64,000 nt of DNA from Roseateles_B sp041913905 (GCA_041913905.1 JAYSEK010000012.1:1-64000); one strand, 5' to 3'. Shown: positions 43,556-54,344, counted from the first letter of the stretch. The notes: generated by a model from the sequence alone, not told the origin. Made by a program: numbers and translations.

Positions 43556-44439
43556 GCGGCCATCCCCAGGTTCATGGCCAGACCCTGTGCGTCGGCATAG
43601 CGCTGCGCCATCAGCGCTTCTTCAAGGCTGGGCAGGACGGACTGCGCCTCGGCGCAGGGACGCTCCGCATGGGCCATGCGGACCTGGATCAGTCCGCCCT
43701 GGCGCTGGGCCTGCAGCACGTGGACCTGCTGGCGCAGGGACTCGTAATGGCCCGGCTCCAGCAGCGCGGTCCAGACCTGACCCTCGGCGCGCGCCATCAG
43801 CGCTTCGGGGCTGCTGAAGGCCAGCAGGCGACCCTGGCGCAGGATGGCCAGGTGGGTGGCCATGTTCTCGATGTCCGAGACGATGTGGGTGGAGACGATC
43901 ACCAGCCGCGAGAAGCCCAGCTCGGACAGCAGCTGGCGAAAGCGCAGGCGCTCCTCGGGGTCCAGGCCGGCCGTGGGTTCGTCGACGATCAGCACGTCCG
44001 GATCGTTGAGCAGGGCCTGCGCGATGCCCAGACGCTGGCGCATGCCGCCCGAGAAGCCGATGGCCGGGCGGTCGGCCTGCTCGTGCAGGTTGACCAGCTC
44101 CAGCAGCTGCTGGATGCGGCGACCGTCGCGCACGCCCTTGAGCGCGGCGAAGTACTGCAGGAATTCGCGGGCCGTCAGCTGCGGGTAGACGCCGAAGTCC
44201 TGCGGCAGGTAGCCCAGGCGGCGGCGCATCAGCCCGGGGCGGGCCACGATGTCCTGGCCGTCCAGCAGGATGCGGCCCTGGCTGGGCTTGCTGAGCGTGG
44301 CCAGCATCTGCATCAGCGTGGTCTTGCCGGCGCCGTTGTGACCCACCAGACCGACCAGGCCGGCGCCCAGTTCCAGGTTGAGGCCGTCGATGGCCCGATG
44401 GTTGCCAAAAGTCTTGACCAGGTCTTGAATGCTCAGCAC
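43552..44439 (-). CDS. ABC transporter ATP-binding protein
   Basis: A 295-residue ATPase with Walker A GHNGAGKTTLM, Q-loop YLPQDFGVYP, signature FSGGMRQRLGIAQALL, Walker B VLIVDEPTAGLDPE and H-loop STHIVSD. The C-terminal 80 residues are the extra segment seen in ABC-2 family ATPases. It forms a two-gene unit with the permease. Confidence 0.92.
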   Translation of the reverse strand: MLSIQDLVKTFGNHRAIDGLNLELGAGLVGLVGHNGAGKTTLMQMLATLSKPSQGRILLDGQDIVARPGLMRRRLGYLPQDFGVYPQLTAREFLQYFAALKGVRDGRRIQQLLELVNLHEQADRPAIGFSGGMRQRLGIAQALLNDPDVLIVDEPTAGLDPEERLRFRQLLSELGFSRLVIVSTHIVSDIENMATHLAILRQGRLLAFSSPEALMARAEGQVWTALLEPGHYESLRQQVHVLQAQRQGGLIQVRMAHAERPCAEAQSVLPSLEEALMAQRYADAQGLAMNLGMAA

Positions 44440-44575
44440 GGCAGCGCCTCCTCGTGAATCTGGGGCGCAGCATACGCAGGGCGGCGCACTGTCCAGCCCG
44501 GTGATGCGACAAAGCGGCCGGTGCAGGGGACAGCCTGCCTTGAGACGGTGGCGAGCGGATGCGCCGGCGGGGTGC

Positions 44576-45367
44576 TCAGTCCCGCTGTTTCAGTTGCTGC
44601 AATTCCTCGCGCACGGCACCGAGCTCTTCATGCACCGCGCGCAACTGTGCATGCAGGTCGCGCAGGATGTCCTTCTCCACTTCGCGCTCGGTACTCTCCA
44701 CCCACATCGCGGCAATGGCCGCCGTCACCAGCGAGAGCACCGCATAGCCCAGCAGCACCACGAAGACCGCGAAGATCTTGGCTGCGGCCGTGGTGGGCAC
44801 GAGGTCACCATAACCCACGGTGGCGGCCGTGGTGAAGGCCAGCCACATGCCGTCGGCCGGCGTCTTGACGCGCGGCTCCAGCACCCAGAAACCCACGCCG
44901 CAGAACAGCAGCACCATCAGCGCCAGCAGCAGCAGGTAGCCCAGTCCACCCCGCGTCACCCAGCTTTTGATGGCCCAGACCATGCGCAGCAGCGTCAGCA
45001 GCGAGACGAACAAGCGTCCGGCCAGCGCGAGCGCGGATTCGGCACTGGGCGGCAGCAGGGCCGAGGCCAGCAGGCCCAGGATCAGCACCAGGTCCAGGCC
45101 ATTGCTGCGCCAGTATTGCTGCGGATGCGAACACAGCCGGCCCACGCGCCACAGCGACAGCCCGACCATGCCTGCGGCCAGCAGGTAGATGGCGACGGCC
45201 ACGGGCGTGGGAAGGCTCTCGATCAGCTCGATGTAGAAGGCCGGAATGGTGCTCAGCAGCGCCACCAGCACCGGCCAGCGCCAGCGCTGCTCTGCATGCG
45301 CGGCGGCGACATTGAGCTGGCTGGGCCGGGACAGGCCCCAGCTGCGGGTGCTGATGCGGTGCGGCAT
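44576..45367 (-). CDS. Voltage-gated-type potassium channel
   Basis: A 263-residue ion channel with six hydrophobic segments. The selectivity filter is TTAATVGYGDLVPTT near residues 180-195. S4-like residues are few (RLFVSLLTLLRMVWAIKSW), so voltage gating is not assured. The cytoplasmic C-terminus (residues 225-263) is a predicted coiled coil ending in LQQLKQRD. It would conduct K+ across the inner membrane. It stands alone on the minus strand. Confidence 0.87.
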   Translation of the reverse strand: MPHRISTRSWGLSRPSQLNVAAAHAEQRWRWPVLVALLSTIPAFYIELIESLPTPVAVAIYLLAAGMVGLSLWRVGRLCSHPQQYWRSNGLDLVLILGLLASALLPPSAESALALAGRLFVSLLTLLRMVWAIKSWVTRGGLGYLLLLALMVLLFCGVGFWVLEPRVKTPADGMWLAFTTAATVGYGDLVPTTAAAKIFAVFVVLLGYAVLSLVTAAIAAMWVESTEREVEKDILRDLHAQLRAVHEELGAVREELQQLKQRD

Positions 45368-45445
45368 GCACCAAGCCTAAAGGGTGCCGGGTCTTGCTGA
45401 CTTGACGTCCGTCAAGCGGCCGCTGCCCGCTTCAGCGGGCGCGAC

Positions 45446-46795
<1,350 letters not shown>

Positions 46796-46831
46796 GGGGC
46801 GTCCTCGTTCGGTGCTACGGCCTGAGCGGAC

Positions 46832-47404
46832 TCAGACGCGGGCGACGCCGTCCAGCGTCTCCAGGGTGTGGTTCTGGTTGGTGTAGATGCAGAGGTCGCC
46901 GGCGATCTCCAGCGAGCGCTTGACGATGTCTGCCGCGCCCAGCTCGCTGTGCTGGAGCAGCGCACGGGCGGCGGCCTGCGCATAGGCGCCGCCGGAGCCG
47001 ATGGCCACGATGCCCATCTCGGGCTCCAGCACATCGCCGTTGCCTGTGATGATCAGCGAGGTCTCGGCGTCCGCCACGGCCAGCATGGCCTCCAGGCGGC
47101 GCAGCACGCGGTCGGTGCGCCAGTCGCGCGTCAGCTCCACGGCGGCGCGCACCAGGTGACCCTGGTGCTTCTCCAGCTTGGACTCGAAGCGCTCGAAGAG
47201 GGTGAAGGCGTCGGCCGTGGCACCGGCAAAGCCGGCCAGCACGCGCTCCTTGTAGAGCTTGCGCACCTTGCGGGCGCTGGCCTTCACGACGATGTTGCCC
47301 AGCGTCACCTGGCCATCACCGCCGATGGCGACCTGGCCATTGCGGCGCACGCTGACGATGGTGGTTCCGTGGAACACCGGGTCTTGGGAGGCGGATGCGT
47401 TCAT
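46832..47404 (-). CDS. hslV: ATP-dependent protease subunit HslV
   Basis: A 190-residue N-terminal-nucleophile protease. The propeptide ends FHG and the catalytic threonine is Thr14 in TTIVSVRRNGQVAIGGDGQVT. A Gly-rich and Lys46-type segment (KVRKLYKERVLAGFAGATADAFTLFERFESKLE) and AIGSGGAYAQAAARALL are diagnostic. The start MNASASQ at 47404 gives a 13-residue propeptide; upstream ATGs add odd residues. hslV-hslU is the usual two-gene operon. Confidence 0.96.
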   Translation of the reverse strand: MNASASQDPVFHGTTIVSVRRNGQVAIGGDGQVTLGNIVVKASARKVRKLYKERVLAGFAGATADAFTLFERFESKLEKHQGHLVRAAVELTRDWRTDRVLRRLEAMLAVADAETSLIITGNGDVLEPEMGIVAIGSGGAYAQAAARALLQHSELGAADIVKRSLEIAGDLCIYTNQNHTLETLDGVARV

Positions 47405-47490
47405 AGCCATTCCAGCTGGGGGCGGGAATGGCATTTTCAAGCCAGCGGACGCCAGCGCGGGCAGTGCTTGAGGTCAGGGTAGGGGCAGGA

Positions 47491-47673
47491 GGCACTCGCC
47501 CCGCGAACACCGCTGATCCGGCTCCGCCGGGCAGCCGGTCACCCGTCGCATGCCTGCCGACAAAGAGTGCTCGGCGCAGCCGGCACTCGCCCCGCGCGAA
47601 CACCGCTGATCCGGCTCTGCCGGGCAGCCGGTCACCCGTCGCATGCCTGCCGACAAAGAGTGCTCGGCGCAGC
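47491..47673. repeat. Two ~91-bp tandem repeats next to the assembly gap
   Basis: Copy 1 (47491-47581) and copy 2 (47582-47673) differ only by an extra CG after CCCCGCG and one C/T change. Each has CCGCTGATCCGGCT, GCCGGGCAGCCGGT, GTCGCATGCCTGCCGAC and AGTGCTCGGCGCAG. A partial copy resumes at 47774 after the gap, so the real array has at least three copies and an unknown total. Confidence 0.85.
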
Positions 47674-47773
47674 NNNNNNNNNNNNNNNNNNNNNNNNNNN
47701 NNNNNNNNNNNNNNNNNNNNNNNNNNNNNNNNNNNNNNNNNNNNNNNNNNNNNNNNNNNNNNNNNNNNNNNNN
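47674..47773. other. Assembly gap, 100 N
   Basis: Exactly 100 unknown bases inside the tandem repeat. This is the usual placeholder for a gap of unknown size, and the repeat is the obvious reason for it. No coding claim is made across it. Confidence 0.98.
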
Positions 47774-47867
47774 CGGCACTCGCCCCGCGCGAACACCGCT
47801 GATCCGGCTCCGCCGGGCAGCCGGTGTTGCCCCCTTGAGGGGGCCGGCGAAGCCGGTAGGGGGTGGT
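47774..47867. repeat. Partial tandem-repeat copy and a second hairpin repeat
   Basis: Positions 47774-47825 repeat the first half of the array unit. Then GCCCCCTTGAGGGGGC and GCCGGCGAAGCCGGT form two palindromes followed by AGGGGGTGG, a pattern like the repeats in icmF and glyQ but shorter. It lies directly at the 3' end of the STAS-like gene. Confidence 0.7.
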
Positions 47868-49643
47868 TCAAACCACCCGGACTTTGACCCGCGCGTGCTC
47901 GTTGATGCCCATCGCGCCAAAGAACAGGGCCACCAGGCGATGGGTGTCCTTGAAGACCACGTTGCGGTTCTCGCCGCGGCGGCTCAGCACCCAGTTCAGC
48001 AGGTCGCCCGCGGCCATGAAGTCCAGGCGGATCAGTGCGGGGCAGGACACCTCCACCAGCGTGGCGGCACCCAGTTCGCTGCTCATCAGCTTGAGCGTTT
48101 CGCTGATGTCGCCATGAAGCTGGCCACTGAGCTCCAGCTGCACGGCCTGCCCCAGCTTGGTCTGCTCGCCCAGGCTGGTTTCCAGGAAGGTGCTCTGCGC
48201 CTCCAGGGCCTGCTGCTGGGTGGTCGTGGTCGGGCCCTGGGTGGAGAGGCTGTTGCCGCTCACGCGGACCGAGCACTTGGCCTTCTCCCAGGAGGGCGGT
48301 GAGACCTCGTAGGTAACGCAATAGTCGATGGCCGCCTCGTCGAACTGGTCGGGGCGGTTGACCAGGCGCAGCGCTTCCATGCGCAGCATCCACAGGGCGG
48401 GGTCGACATCGCGCACGCCCACCGGCGCCATGTCCTTGAGCGCCTGCAGGAACTGGTCGCCGGCCAGCCAGCGCATGTCCAGCGCCTGCTTGGACCAGTC
48501 CTTGAACACGGCTTGCAAGCGGGCGCAGCCTTCGGTGTCCAGCTGCTGCAGATCCTTCCAGTCCAGCACCCAGGGCATGGGGGAGGACTCGCAGCGCGCG
48601 CGCAGCTGCTGCACGGCTTCGGCGTCCAGGTAGGCGGGGGCGGACCAGCAGACGGCGCCCGGGCTGCCCTTGGGGGGACGCACCTTGCGCTGCTGCTCCG
48701 CCACCATCTTGGGCATGGAGAACCACTGCGGGGCGGAGAGGCCGAACTGCTGGGCGTAGTCCAGGGCCAGGGATTCGAATTTGCCCTGCTGGCCGGTCGC
48801 TCGGTAGAAATCGAACAGCACCAGCCAAGTCTCGGCATGCAGGTTGCGGCTGCCGCCGGGACAGGTCAACTCGGTGAGGCTGCGCTCGCAGGTGTCATTG
48901 TCCGCATTGGCGAAGGCGATCACCGCCTCATCCAGCTCGGCATCGTGCACCACCTCGTTGACCTCGATGGCGGCGCTCTCCGTCAGGCGGAAGCTCAGGC
49001 CCGGAGTCATGGGCATCAAGGCCGGCAGCTCGCTGGGCGGGCCTTCGACAGGCGGCGGCAGCTTGGTGTCCACCACGGCCGCGGCCGGTACCGGCGCATT
49101 GCTGGGCCGCTCGCGAACCCGGGTCGGCGCAGCGGGCGCAGGCGAGGCCGCGGGCGGCAGGGTGTCGTTGCGGTTCGGGATCGCGGTGTTGGGCACGGCC
49201 GGCATCGTCGGCGCGAAGGCCGCAGCGCGGGTGCTGGTCTCGAAGAAGCCTGAAGGCGGCGGCGAAGGGGGGCGGGCAAAGCTCTCGCCCACCATCTGTT
49301 GCTCGATCTCGTCGATCTTGGCCTTGACCTGCAGATCCACGCGCTGGCCCATGTCGCTGTTCATGCGCTCCACCTCGTCCATGCGCGACGAGGAAGCGCC
49401 CAGGGCGGCCAGTTGCTCGGGCGACAGCCCTTCGCGGCGGATGCGACGCAGCATGTCCAACTCGCGCTTGCGGACGAAGTCATTGCGCCGCTTGCGCTCG
49501 ACCATCGCCCGCAGCTCGGCCTTGGCGGCGTCGGCCTGCGGGTCGTCCTGGCGCGAGTTGATCTCGGCCCAGTCGGTGGTCGGGTTGGCAACGAAGCGCG
49601 CGACCTTGCGGAAGAAGCTCTCGCTGTCCTTGGGGTCGGTCAT
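47868..49643 (-). CDS. Large STAS-like domain protein of unknown function
   Basis: A 591-residue soluble protein. The N-terminal part is charged and helical (ESFFRKVARFVANPTTDWAEIN, then a Lys/Arg-rich coil), the middle is a Pro/Ala-rich linker (about 125-215), and the C-terminal half looks like two STAS/MlaB-type modules (VLDWKDLQQLDTEGCARLQAVFKDW and ALIRLDFMAAGDLLNWVLSR). The position between hslV and dksA is conserved in Burkholderiales as I recall it. Its role is unknown; STAS modules usually bind partners in stress or lipid-transport systems. Its 3' end abuts the repeat region. Confidence 0.65.
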   Translation of the reverse strand: MTDPKDSESFFRKVARFVANPTTDWAEINSRQDDPQADAAKAELRAMVERKRRNDFVRKRELDMLRRIRREGLSPEQLAALGASSSRMDEVERMNSDMGQRVDLQVKAKIDEIEQQMVGESFARPPSPPPSGFFETSTRAAAFAPTMPAVPNTAIPNRNDTLPPAASPAPAAPTRVRERPSNAPVPAAAVVDTKLPPPVEGPPSELPALMPMTPGLSFRLTESAAIEVNEVVHDAELDEAVIAFANADNDTCERSLTELTCPGGSRNLHAETWLVLFDFYRATGQQGKFESLALDYAQQFGLSAPQWFSMPKMVAEQQRKVRPPKGSPGAVCWSAPAYLDAEAVQQLRARCESSPMPWVLDWKDLQQLDTEGCARLQAVFKDWSKQALDMRWLAGDQFLQALKDMAPVGVRDVDPALWMLRMEALRLVNRPDQFDEAAIDYCVTYEVSPPSWEKAKCSVRVSGNSLSTQGPTTTTQQQALEAQSTFLETSLGEQTKLGQAVQLELSGQLHGDISETLKLMSSELGAATLVEVSCPALIRLDFMAAGDLLNWVLSRRGENRNVVFKDTHRLVALFFGAMGINEHARVKVRVV

Positions 49644-49689
49644 GCGGTTCCTGCTGGGCTTGGGGCCGGAATGGACGGACGTCGGCGGA

Positions 49690-50382
49690 TCAGTCGCCGA
49701 ACATCTTCTGCTTCAGTTCGCGACGCTGCTGGGCTTCCAGCGACAGCGTGGCGGTGGGGCGCGCGATCAAGCGACCCAGACCGATGGGCTCACCGGTCTC
49801 GTCACAATAACCGTATTCGCCACTGTCCAGGCGCTGCAGGGATTGCATGATCTTCTTCAGCAGCTTGCGCTCGCGGTCGCGGGTGCGCAGCTCCAGGGCG
49901 TGTTCTTCCTCGATGGTGGCACGGTCGGCCGGATCGGGGACGATGGACGTGTCTTCACGCAGGTGCTCGGTGGTCTCACCGGCATTGGAGAGCAGACTTT
50001 CCTTGAGTTCGTTCAGCTTGGCGCGGAAGAACTCGATCTGCTTCTCGTTCATGTACTCGCTGTCCGGCATGGCCAGGACTTCGGCGTCGGTCAGTTCATG
50101 GCCTGGTTTGGATTTCCAGGCGTTCGCGAGCTTGGGGTCGGCTTTCACGGCAGGGCGGGGCGTTTCAATCAAGGGACTACTCGAGGACCGCGCAGGCGGC
50201 TTGGGGGGGGCGAAGCGATCAGCGAAGCGGCTGCCAGCGGCCGGAGCCTCTGCCACCGCGGTGTCGGCGTCACCGGCAGGGGTGGCGCTGGCCTTGGCGG
50301 CAGATTTGCTGGCCTTGGGTGCCGACCGCGCTGCGGCCGTAGCCGGGGCAGCGGTGGATTTCGGGGCCGGGGTCTTGCTCAC
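49690..50382 (-). CDS. dksA: RNA polymerase-binding transcription factor DksA
   Basis: A 230-residue DksA. An Ala/Lys/Ser/Pro-rich N-terminal extension (1-75) is followed by the coiled coil (FFRAKLNELKESLLSNA ... DPADRATIEEEHALELRTRDRERKLLKKI, acidic tip DPAD) and the zinc-finger region. Only one of the four zinc cysteines remains (GYCDETGEPIGLGRLIARPTATLSLEAQQRRE), a variant typical of this bacterial group. It should bind the RNA polymerase secondary channel and work with ppGpp in the stringent response. It lies 46 bases upstream of the STAS-like gene. Confidence 0.95.
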   Translation of the reverse strand: MSKTPAPKSTAAPATAAARSAPKASKSAAKASATPAGDADTAVAEAPAAGSRFADRFAPPKPPARSSSSPLIETPRPAVKADPKLANAWKSKPGHELTDAEVLAMPDSEYMNEKQIEFFRAKLNELKESLLSNAGETTEHLREDTSIVPDPADRATIEEEHALELRTRDRERKLLKKIMQSLQRLDSGEYGYCDETGEPIGLGRLIARPTATLSLEAQQRRELKQKMFGD

Positions 50383-50612
50383 TTTCAGTCTCCTCGCAGG
50401 GTGTTTATACCTGCTTCAAAGGGCACTTTCGCCAACGGGACCAGTTCTGGGGACCAGCTTCGCCAAACTTTCTCGATCCCTGCGGCTCCGTGCCCACGAC
50501 AGTCGGCCGGGGCTGCAGAATCCTTGCAGGGGTCTGGGTCAGTCTTCTTGCCAGTTTTAGGCGCCGCGGATTGTAGCCACAGGTAGCGGCACCCAACTGA
50601 CAGAGTGTGTCA

Positions 50613-51662
50613 CTAGGCGAGACAGCCTTCCAGTCCCTGCATCAGAATGTCCTTGGGCAGGTCGATGCCGATGAAGACCATCTTGCTCTGTTTCTTCTCG
50701 CCGGGCATCCAGCGCGGGCCGAGATCGGAGCCCATCAGCTGGTGCACGCCCTGGAAGATCACCTTCTTGTCGGTGCCCTTCATGTACAGCACGCCCTTGT
50801 AGCGCAGCATCTTCGGGCCGTAGACCTGCACGATGGCGCCCAGGAACTCCTCCAGCTTGGCCGGATTGAAGGGGCGCTCGGCACGGTAGACGAAGGACTT
50901 CACGTCGTCGTCATGGACGTGGTGGTGCGGATGGTCGCAGTGCTCGCCATGCTCATGATCATGGTGGTGATGGTGGTCGTGATCATCGGCCTTGAGGAAG
51001 TCCGGGTCGATTTCCAGCTTGGCATTGAGATTGAAGCCGCGGAGGTCGAACACGCGGGAGAGGTCGACCTCGCCGAAGTGCACGCGCTGCTGCGGCGCGC
51101 GCGGGTTCATGTGCTTGATGCGGTGGGCCAGGTCGTCCACCTCGGCGGGGGCGCAAAGGTCGGTCTTGGAGATGAAGATCTGGTCGGCGAAGCCGATCTG
51201 GCGACGCGCTTCCTGGCGGGTATTCAACTGCTCCTCGGCGTGCTTGGCATCCACCAGGGTCAGGATGGAATCGAGCAGATAGCTCTCGGCGATCTCATCG
51301 TCCATGAAGAAGGTCTGGGCGACGGGGCCGGGGTCGGCCAGGCCGGTGGTCTCGATGACCACGCGGTCGAAGTCCACCTCGCCCTTGCGCTTCTTGGCGG
51401 CCAGATCGGACAGCGTGGTGCGCAAATCCTCGCGGATGGTGCAGCAGACGCAGCCATTGCTCATCTGGATGATCTGCTCCTGGGTCTCGGTGAGCAGGAT
51501 GTCGTTGTCGATGTTCTCCTCGCCGAACTCGTTCTCGATCACGGCGATCTTCTGTCCATGGGCCTCGGACAGCACGCGCTTGAGCAAGGTGGTCTTGCCC
51601 GAGCCGAGGAAGCCGGTGAGGATGGTGGCGGGGATCAAACCTGGGGACGTACCTTGAGACAT
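50613..51662 (-). CDS. COG0523 (CobW-like) GTP-binding metallochaperone
   Basis: A 349-residue G3E GTPase. GFLGSGKTT is at residues 18-26, the metal motif GCVCC at 70-74, and ETTGLADPGPV and ISKTDL complete the GTPase. A His/Asp-rich loop (about 227-250) suggests metal binding or storage. The C-terminal CobW_C domain follows. Candidates are zinc (ZigA/YjiA-type) or cobalt trafficking; no Zur-like site was recognised upstream, so the metal is open. icmF in the same window uses cobalamin, but a link is not shown. Confidence 0.9.
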   Translation of the reverse strand: MSQGTSPGLIPATILTGFLGSGKTTLLKRVLSEAHGQKIAVIENEFGEENIDNDILLTETQEQIIQMSNGCVCCTIREDLRTTLSDLAAKKRKGEVDFDRVVIETTGLADPGPVAQTFFMDDEIAESYLLDSILTLVDAKHAEEQLNTRQEARRQIGFADQIFISKTDLCAPAEVDDLAHRIKHMNPRAPQQRVHFGEVDLSRVFDLRGFNLNAKLEIDPDFLKADDHDHHHHHDHEHGEHCDHPHHHVHDDDVKSFVYRAERPFNPAKLEEFLGAIVQVYGPKMLRYKGVLYMKGTDKKVIFQGVHQLMGSDLGPRWMPGEKKQSKMVFIGIDLPKDILMQGLEGCLA

Positions 51663-51800
51663 GGCATGCGCTGAGCGGCCGTCGCCGCCCGGAGAATATA
51701 GACAGAGGCCCCAACAAATGGGGGCGGCCGACTGTCATTCAAGTCCTTATCAAAGTCAATCGGTTATTCTTTGCGTCCCCCAACTACGACACGAGCCACT

Positions 51801-52712
51801 GTGTCTGAACCGCAGCCTAGTCGATACCCCCACGGAAAAAGTGGGGGCGCGAAGCCTGGTGCGGAGTCGCCTGCGGCCAGGAGGACTCTGCTGGAGCGCC
51901 TGCTGGACTTCCTGCATCCCGGCCCCGATTCCACCCGCGAACTGATCGAAACCCTGGCGGAGGCCGAGGAGCGCGCCCTGATCGCGCCCGAGTCCCGCCA
52001 GATGCTGGAAGGCGTGCTGCGCATGGCCGAGCTCAGTGCCGGCGACGTGATGGTGGCGGCGCCGCGCATGGACTTGCTGTCCATCGATGCCGACTACGAG
52101 GAAACGCTGGCCATGGTGATCAGCACCGGGCATTCCCGCTTTCCTGTCTATGAGGGCCAGCGCGACAACATCATCGGTGTCCTCATGGCCAAGGACTTGC
52201 TGAAGCTGCAGCGCGCGCCCGAGCTCAAGCTGCGCACCTTGCTGCGTCCGGCCGTCTTCGTGCCCGAAAGCAAGGGCCTGAACGAGCTGCTGCGTGATTT
52301 CCGCTCCAACCGCAGCCATCTGGCCATCGTGATCGACGAGTTCGGCAACACGGCCGGGCTCATCACCATCGAGGATGTGCTGGAAGAGATCGTCGGCGAG
52401 ATCGAGGATGAATTCGATGTCGACGAGGCTGGTGATGCCGGCATCTACACCCTGGCCGACGGCAGCCAGCGCGTGGCCGGCGACACCCAGATCTCGGCCG
52501 TCAACGAGGCCTTCGGCGTGCAACTGGCCGGCGAGGACTTCGACACCATCGGCGGTCTGCTGGCCCACGAGCACGGCCGGGTGCCGCGCCGCGGCGAGGT
52601 GGTGGAGCTGGGCGGCCTGAGCTTCAGCGTGATGCTGACGCGCGGTGGCTCGGTGCGCTGGTTCAAGGTCACACGGCTGCCTGCCGCGGCGCCGGCCGAA
52701 GCAGCTGAATGA
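51801..52712 (+). CDS. corC: CBS-domain transporter-associated protein CorC
   Basis: A 303-residue soluble protein of the HlyC/CorC family without a membrane domain. Two CBS motifs (residues about 75-195; VMVAAPRMDLLSIDADYEETLAMVISTGHSRFPVYEG and VFVPESKGLNELLRDFRSNRSHLAIVIDEFGNTAGLITIEDVLEEIVGEIEDEFD) are followed by the CorC_HlyC domain (RVAGDTQISAVNEAFG ... GRVPRRGEVVELGGLSFSV). It is thought to support Mg2+/Co2+ efflux. The GTG at 51801 fits family starts. It overlaps lnt by four bases, the standard corC-lnt pair. Confidence 0.9.
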   Translation: MSEPQPSRYPHGKSGGAKPGAESPAARRTLLERLLDFLHPGPDSTRELIETLAEAEERALIAPESRQMLEGVLRMAELSAGDVMVAAPRMDLLSIDADYEETLAMVISTGHSRFPVYEGQRDNIIGVLMAKDLLKLQRAPELKLRTLLRPAVFVPESKGLNELLRDFRSNRSHLAIVIDEFGNTAGLITIEDVLEEIVGEIEDEFDVDEAGDAGIYTLADGSQRVAGDTQISAVNEAFGVQLAGEDFDTIGGLLAHEHGRVPRRGEVVELGGLSFSVMLTRGGSVRWFKVTRLPAAAPAEAAE

Positions 52713-54232
52713 AGCCGCGGCTGCAGCGCCTCGCCGCCTGGGTGGCGGGGCTGGTGCCTGGGGCCGTGCTGCTGCTGGCGCTGCTGGCCGGCGTCCTGCA
52801 GACAGCCGCCTTTGCGCCGACCTATGCCTGGTGGCTGCAGCCGCTGTCCCTGGGCCTGCTGGCCTCGCTGGCCTGGGAAGCGTCGCCGCGCCGCGCGGCC
52901 GTGGCGGGTTTCTGCTTTGGCCTGGGCTGGCTGGCCTCCGGCCTGTGGTGGCTCTATATCAGCCTGCATGATTACGGGCACCTGCTGGCACCGCTGGCCG
53001 TCGCCGCGGTGCTGCTGCTGGCCAGCTTTCTGTCGCTCTACTATGCCGGTGCGCTGTGGGTCTTCGCCCGCTGGCGCCGGCGCTCGCCGGCTGCCGCCGT
53101 GGGCTTGTTCGCGGCGCTCTGGGGCTTGGCCGAGCTGGCGCGCGCGCAATGGCTGACGGGTTTCCCCTGGATCGCCAGCGGCTATGCCCACACGGCCGGG
53201 CCGCTGGCGGCCTGGGCGCCGTGGATCGGCGTCTACGGCATCACCCTGCTGGCGGCCGCTCTGGCTGCGGCACTGGCGGCGCTGCTGCTGGCGCAGGCCT
53301 GGCGCCCCCTGGCCGGTGTGCTGGTGCTGATTGCCGTGCCGGTCCTGCTGCCGGCCGAGTTCACCCAGAGCAGTGGGCATATCCATCTCTCGCTGCTGCA
53401 GCCCAATGTGGCGCAGGACCAGAAGTTCGACCGCGACCTCTGGGATCGCAACCTGGACGCCTTGCTGCAGCAGGCGGAAGGCGCGCAGGGGCAGCTGGTG
53501 CTGACGCCGGAGTCCGTCGTGCCCTTGCCGCTGGCCTATCTGGAGCCCGAGGTGGTCCAGCGCATTGCCGACATCGGCCGCCGCCGGCCCTTGCTGCTGG
53601 GCAGCTTCCTCGGCAACGAGAAGGCAGGGTTCGTCAACTCGCTGGTGGCCGTCGGTGCTCCGGTCCAGCCGGACGGCAACGCCTACAGCTACGGCAAGCG
53701 GCATCTGCTGCCCTTTGGCGAGTTCATCCCGCCGGGCTTCCATTGGTTCGTGCAGGCCTTGCGCATCCCGCTGGACGACCAGGCCACCGGCACGCATCAG
53801 CGCTCGCTGGTGCTGGAGGGGCAGCGCATCCGCCCGCTGATCTGCTACGAGGATCTGTTCGGCGAGGACTTCGCGCAGAGCCTGGTTGGCCCGCAGGCTG
53901 CCACGGTGCTGGCCAATGCCAGCAATCTGGCCTGGTTCGGCCCGCGCATGGTGCAGGACCAGCACCTGCAGTTCTCGCAGATGCGGGCCCTGGAGTTCCA
54001 GCGCCCGCTGGTGCGGTCGACCAACACCGGCGCCACCGCCGCCGTAGACCACCGCGGCCGGGTGACGGACCGCCTGCCGGCCGAGGAGCCGGGCGTGCTG
54101 GAAGTGAGCGTGGAGGGGCGCCTCGGGGCCACGCCGTACGCGCGCTGGCTGGCCGCTCTGGGGCTCTGGCCCGTGTGGGGCCTGGCGCTGGGCGCCGCGC
54201 TGGCCCTGCGCCGTCGCCCGTCGTCCGCCTGA
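52709..54232 (+). CDS. lnt: Apolipoprotein N-acyltransferase
   Basis: A 507-residue inner-membrane enzyme that adds the third acyl chain to lipoproteins. About six or seven N-terminal helices (to residue 210) precede the nitrilase-like domain with Glu in LVLTPESVVPLP, Lys in YGKRHLLPFGEFIP and the nucleophile Cys in LICYEDLFGEDF, followed by NLAWFG and a last helix (residues about 478-500). The start overlaps the corC stop as ATGA. It can process lipoproteins such as the sugar dehydrogenase at 13954. Confidence 0.95.
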   Translation: MKPRLQRLAAWVAGLVPGAVLLLALLAGVLQTAAFAPTYAWWLQPLSLGLLASLAWEASPRRAAVAGFCFGLGWLASGLWWLYISLHDYGHLLAPLAVAAVLLLASFLSLYYAGALWVFARWRRRSPAAAVGLFAALWGLAELARAQWLTGFPWIASGYAHTAGPLAAWAPWIGVYGITLLAAALAAALAALLLAQAWRPLAGVLVLIAVPVLLPAEFTQSSGHIHLSLLQPNVAQDQKFDRDLWDRNLDALLQQAEGAQGQLVLTPESVVPLPLAYLEPEVVQRIADIGRRRPLLLGSFLGNEKAGFVNSLVAVGAPVQPDGNAYSYGKRHLLPFGEFIPPGFHWFVQALRIPLDDQATGTHQRSLVLEGQRIRPLICYEDLFGEDFAQSLVGPQAATVLANASNLAWFGPRMVQDQHLQFSQMRALEFQRPLVRSTNTGATAAVDHRGRVTDRLPAEEPGVLEVSVEGRLGATPYARWLAALGLWPVWGLALGAALALRRRPSSA

Positions 54233-54344
54233 GCGATCCCTTGCGCCTTCCCGACTGGCGCCCGCCACGGGCCCGTAGAATGAGCCGCTTCCCTCAACGT
54301 CCGAGCCGCCCTGCGGCGCTTGGGCCTTACCGCTGCACACCACC

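Noticed and set aside
47491..47825. CRISPR array or multi-copy gene fragment
   Set aside because: Copies are head-to-tail with no spacers, and no protein family is recognised in the frames.
50613..51662. Specific assignment as cobalt chaperone CobW
   Set aside because: No cobalamin synthesis genes adjoin it, and the His-rich loop also fits zinc chaperones, so only the wider family is given.
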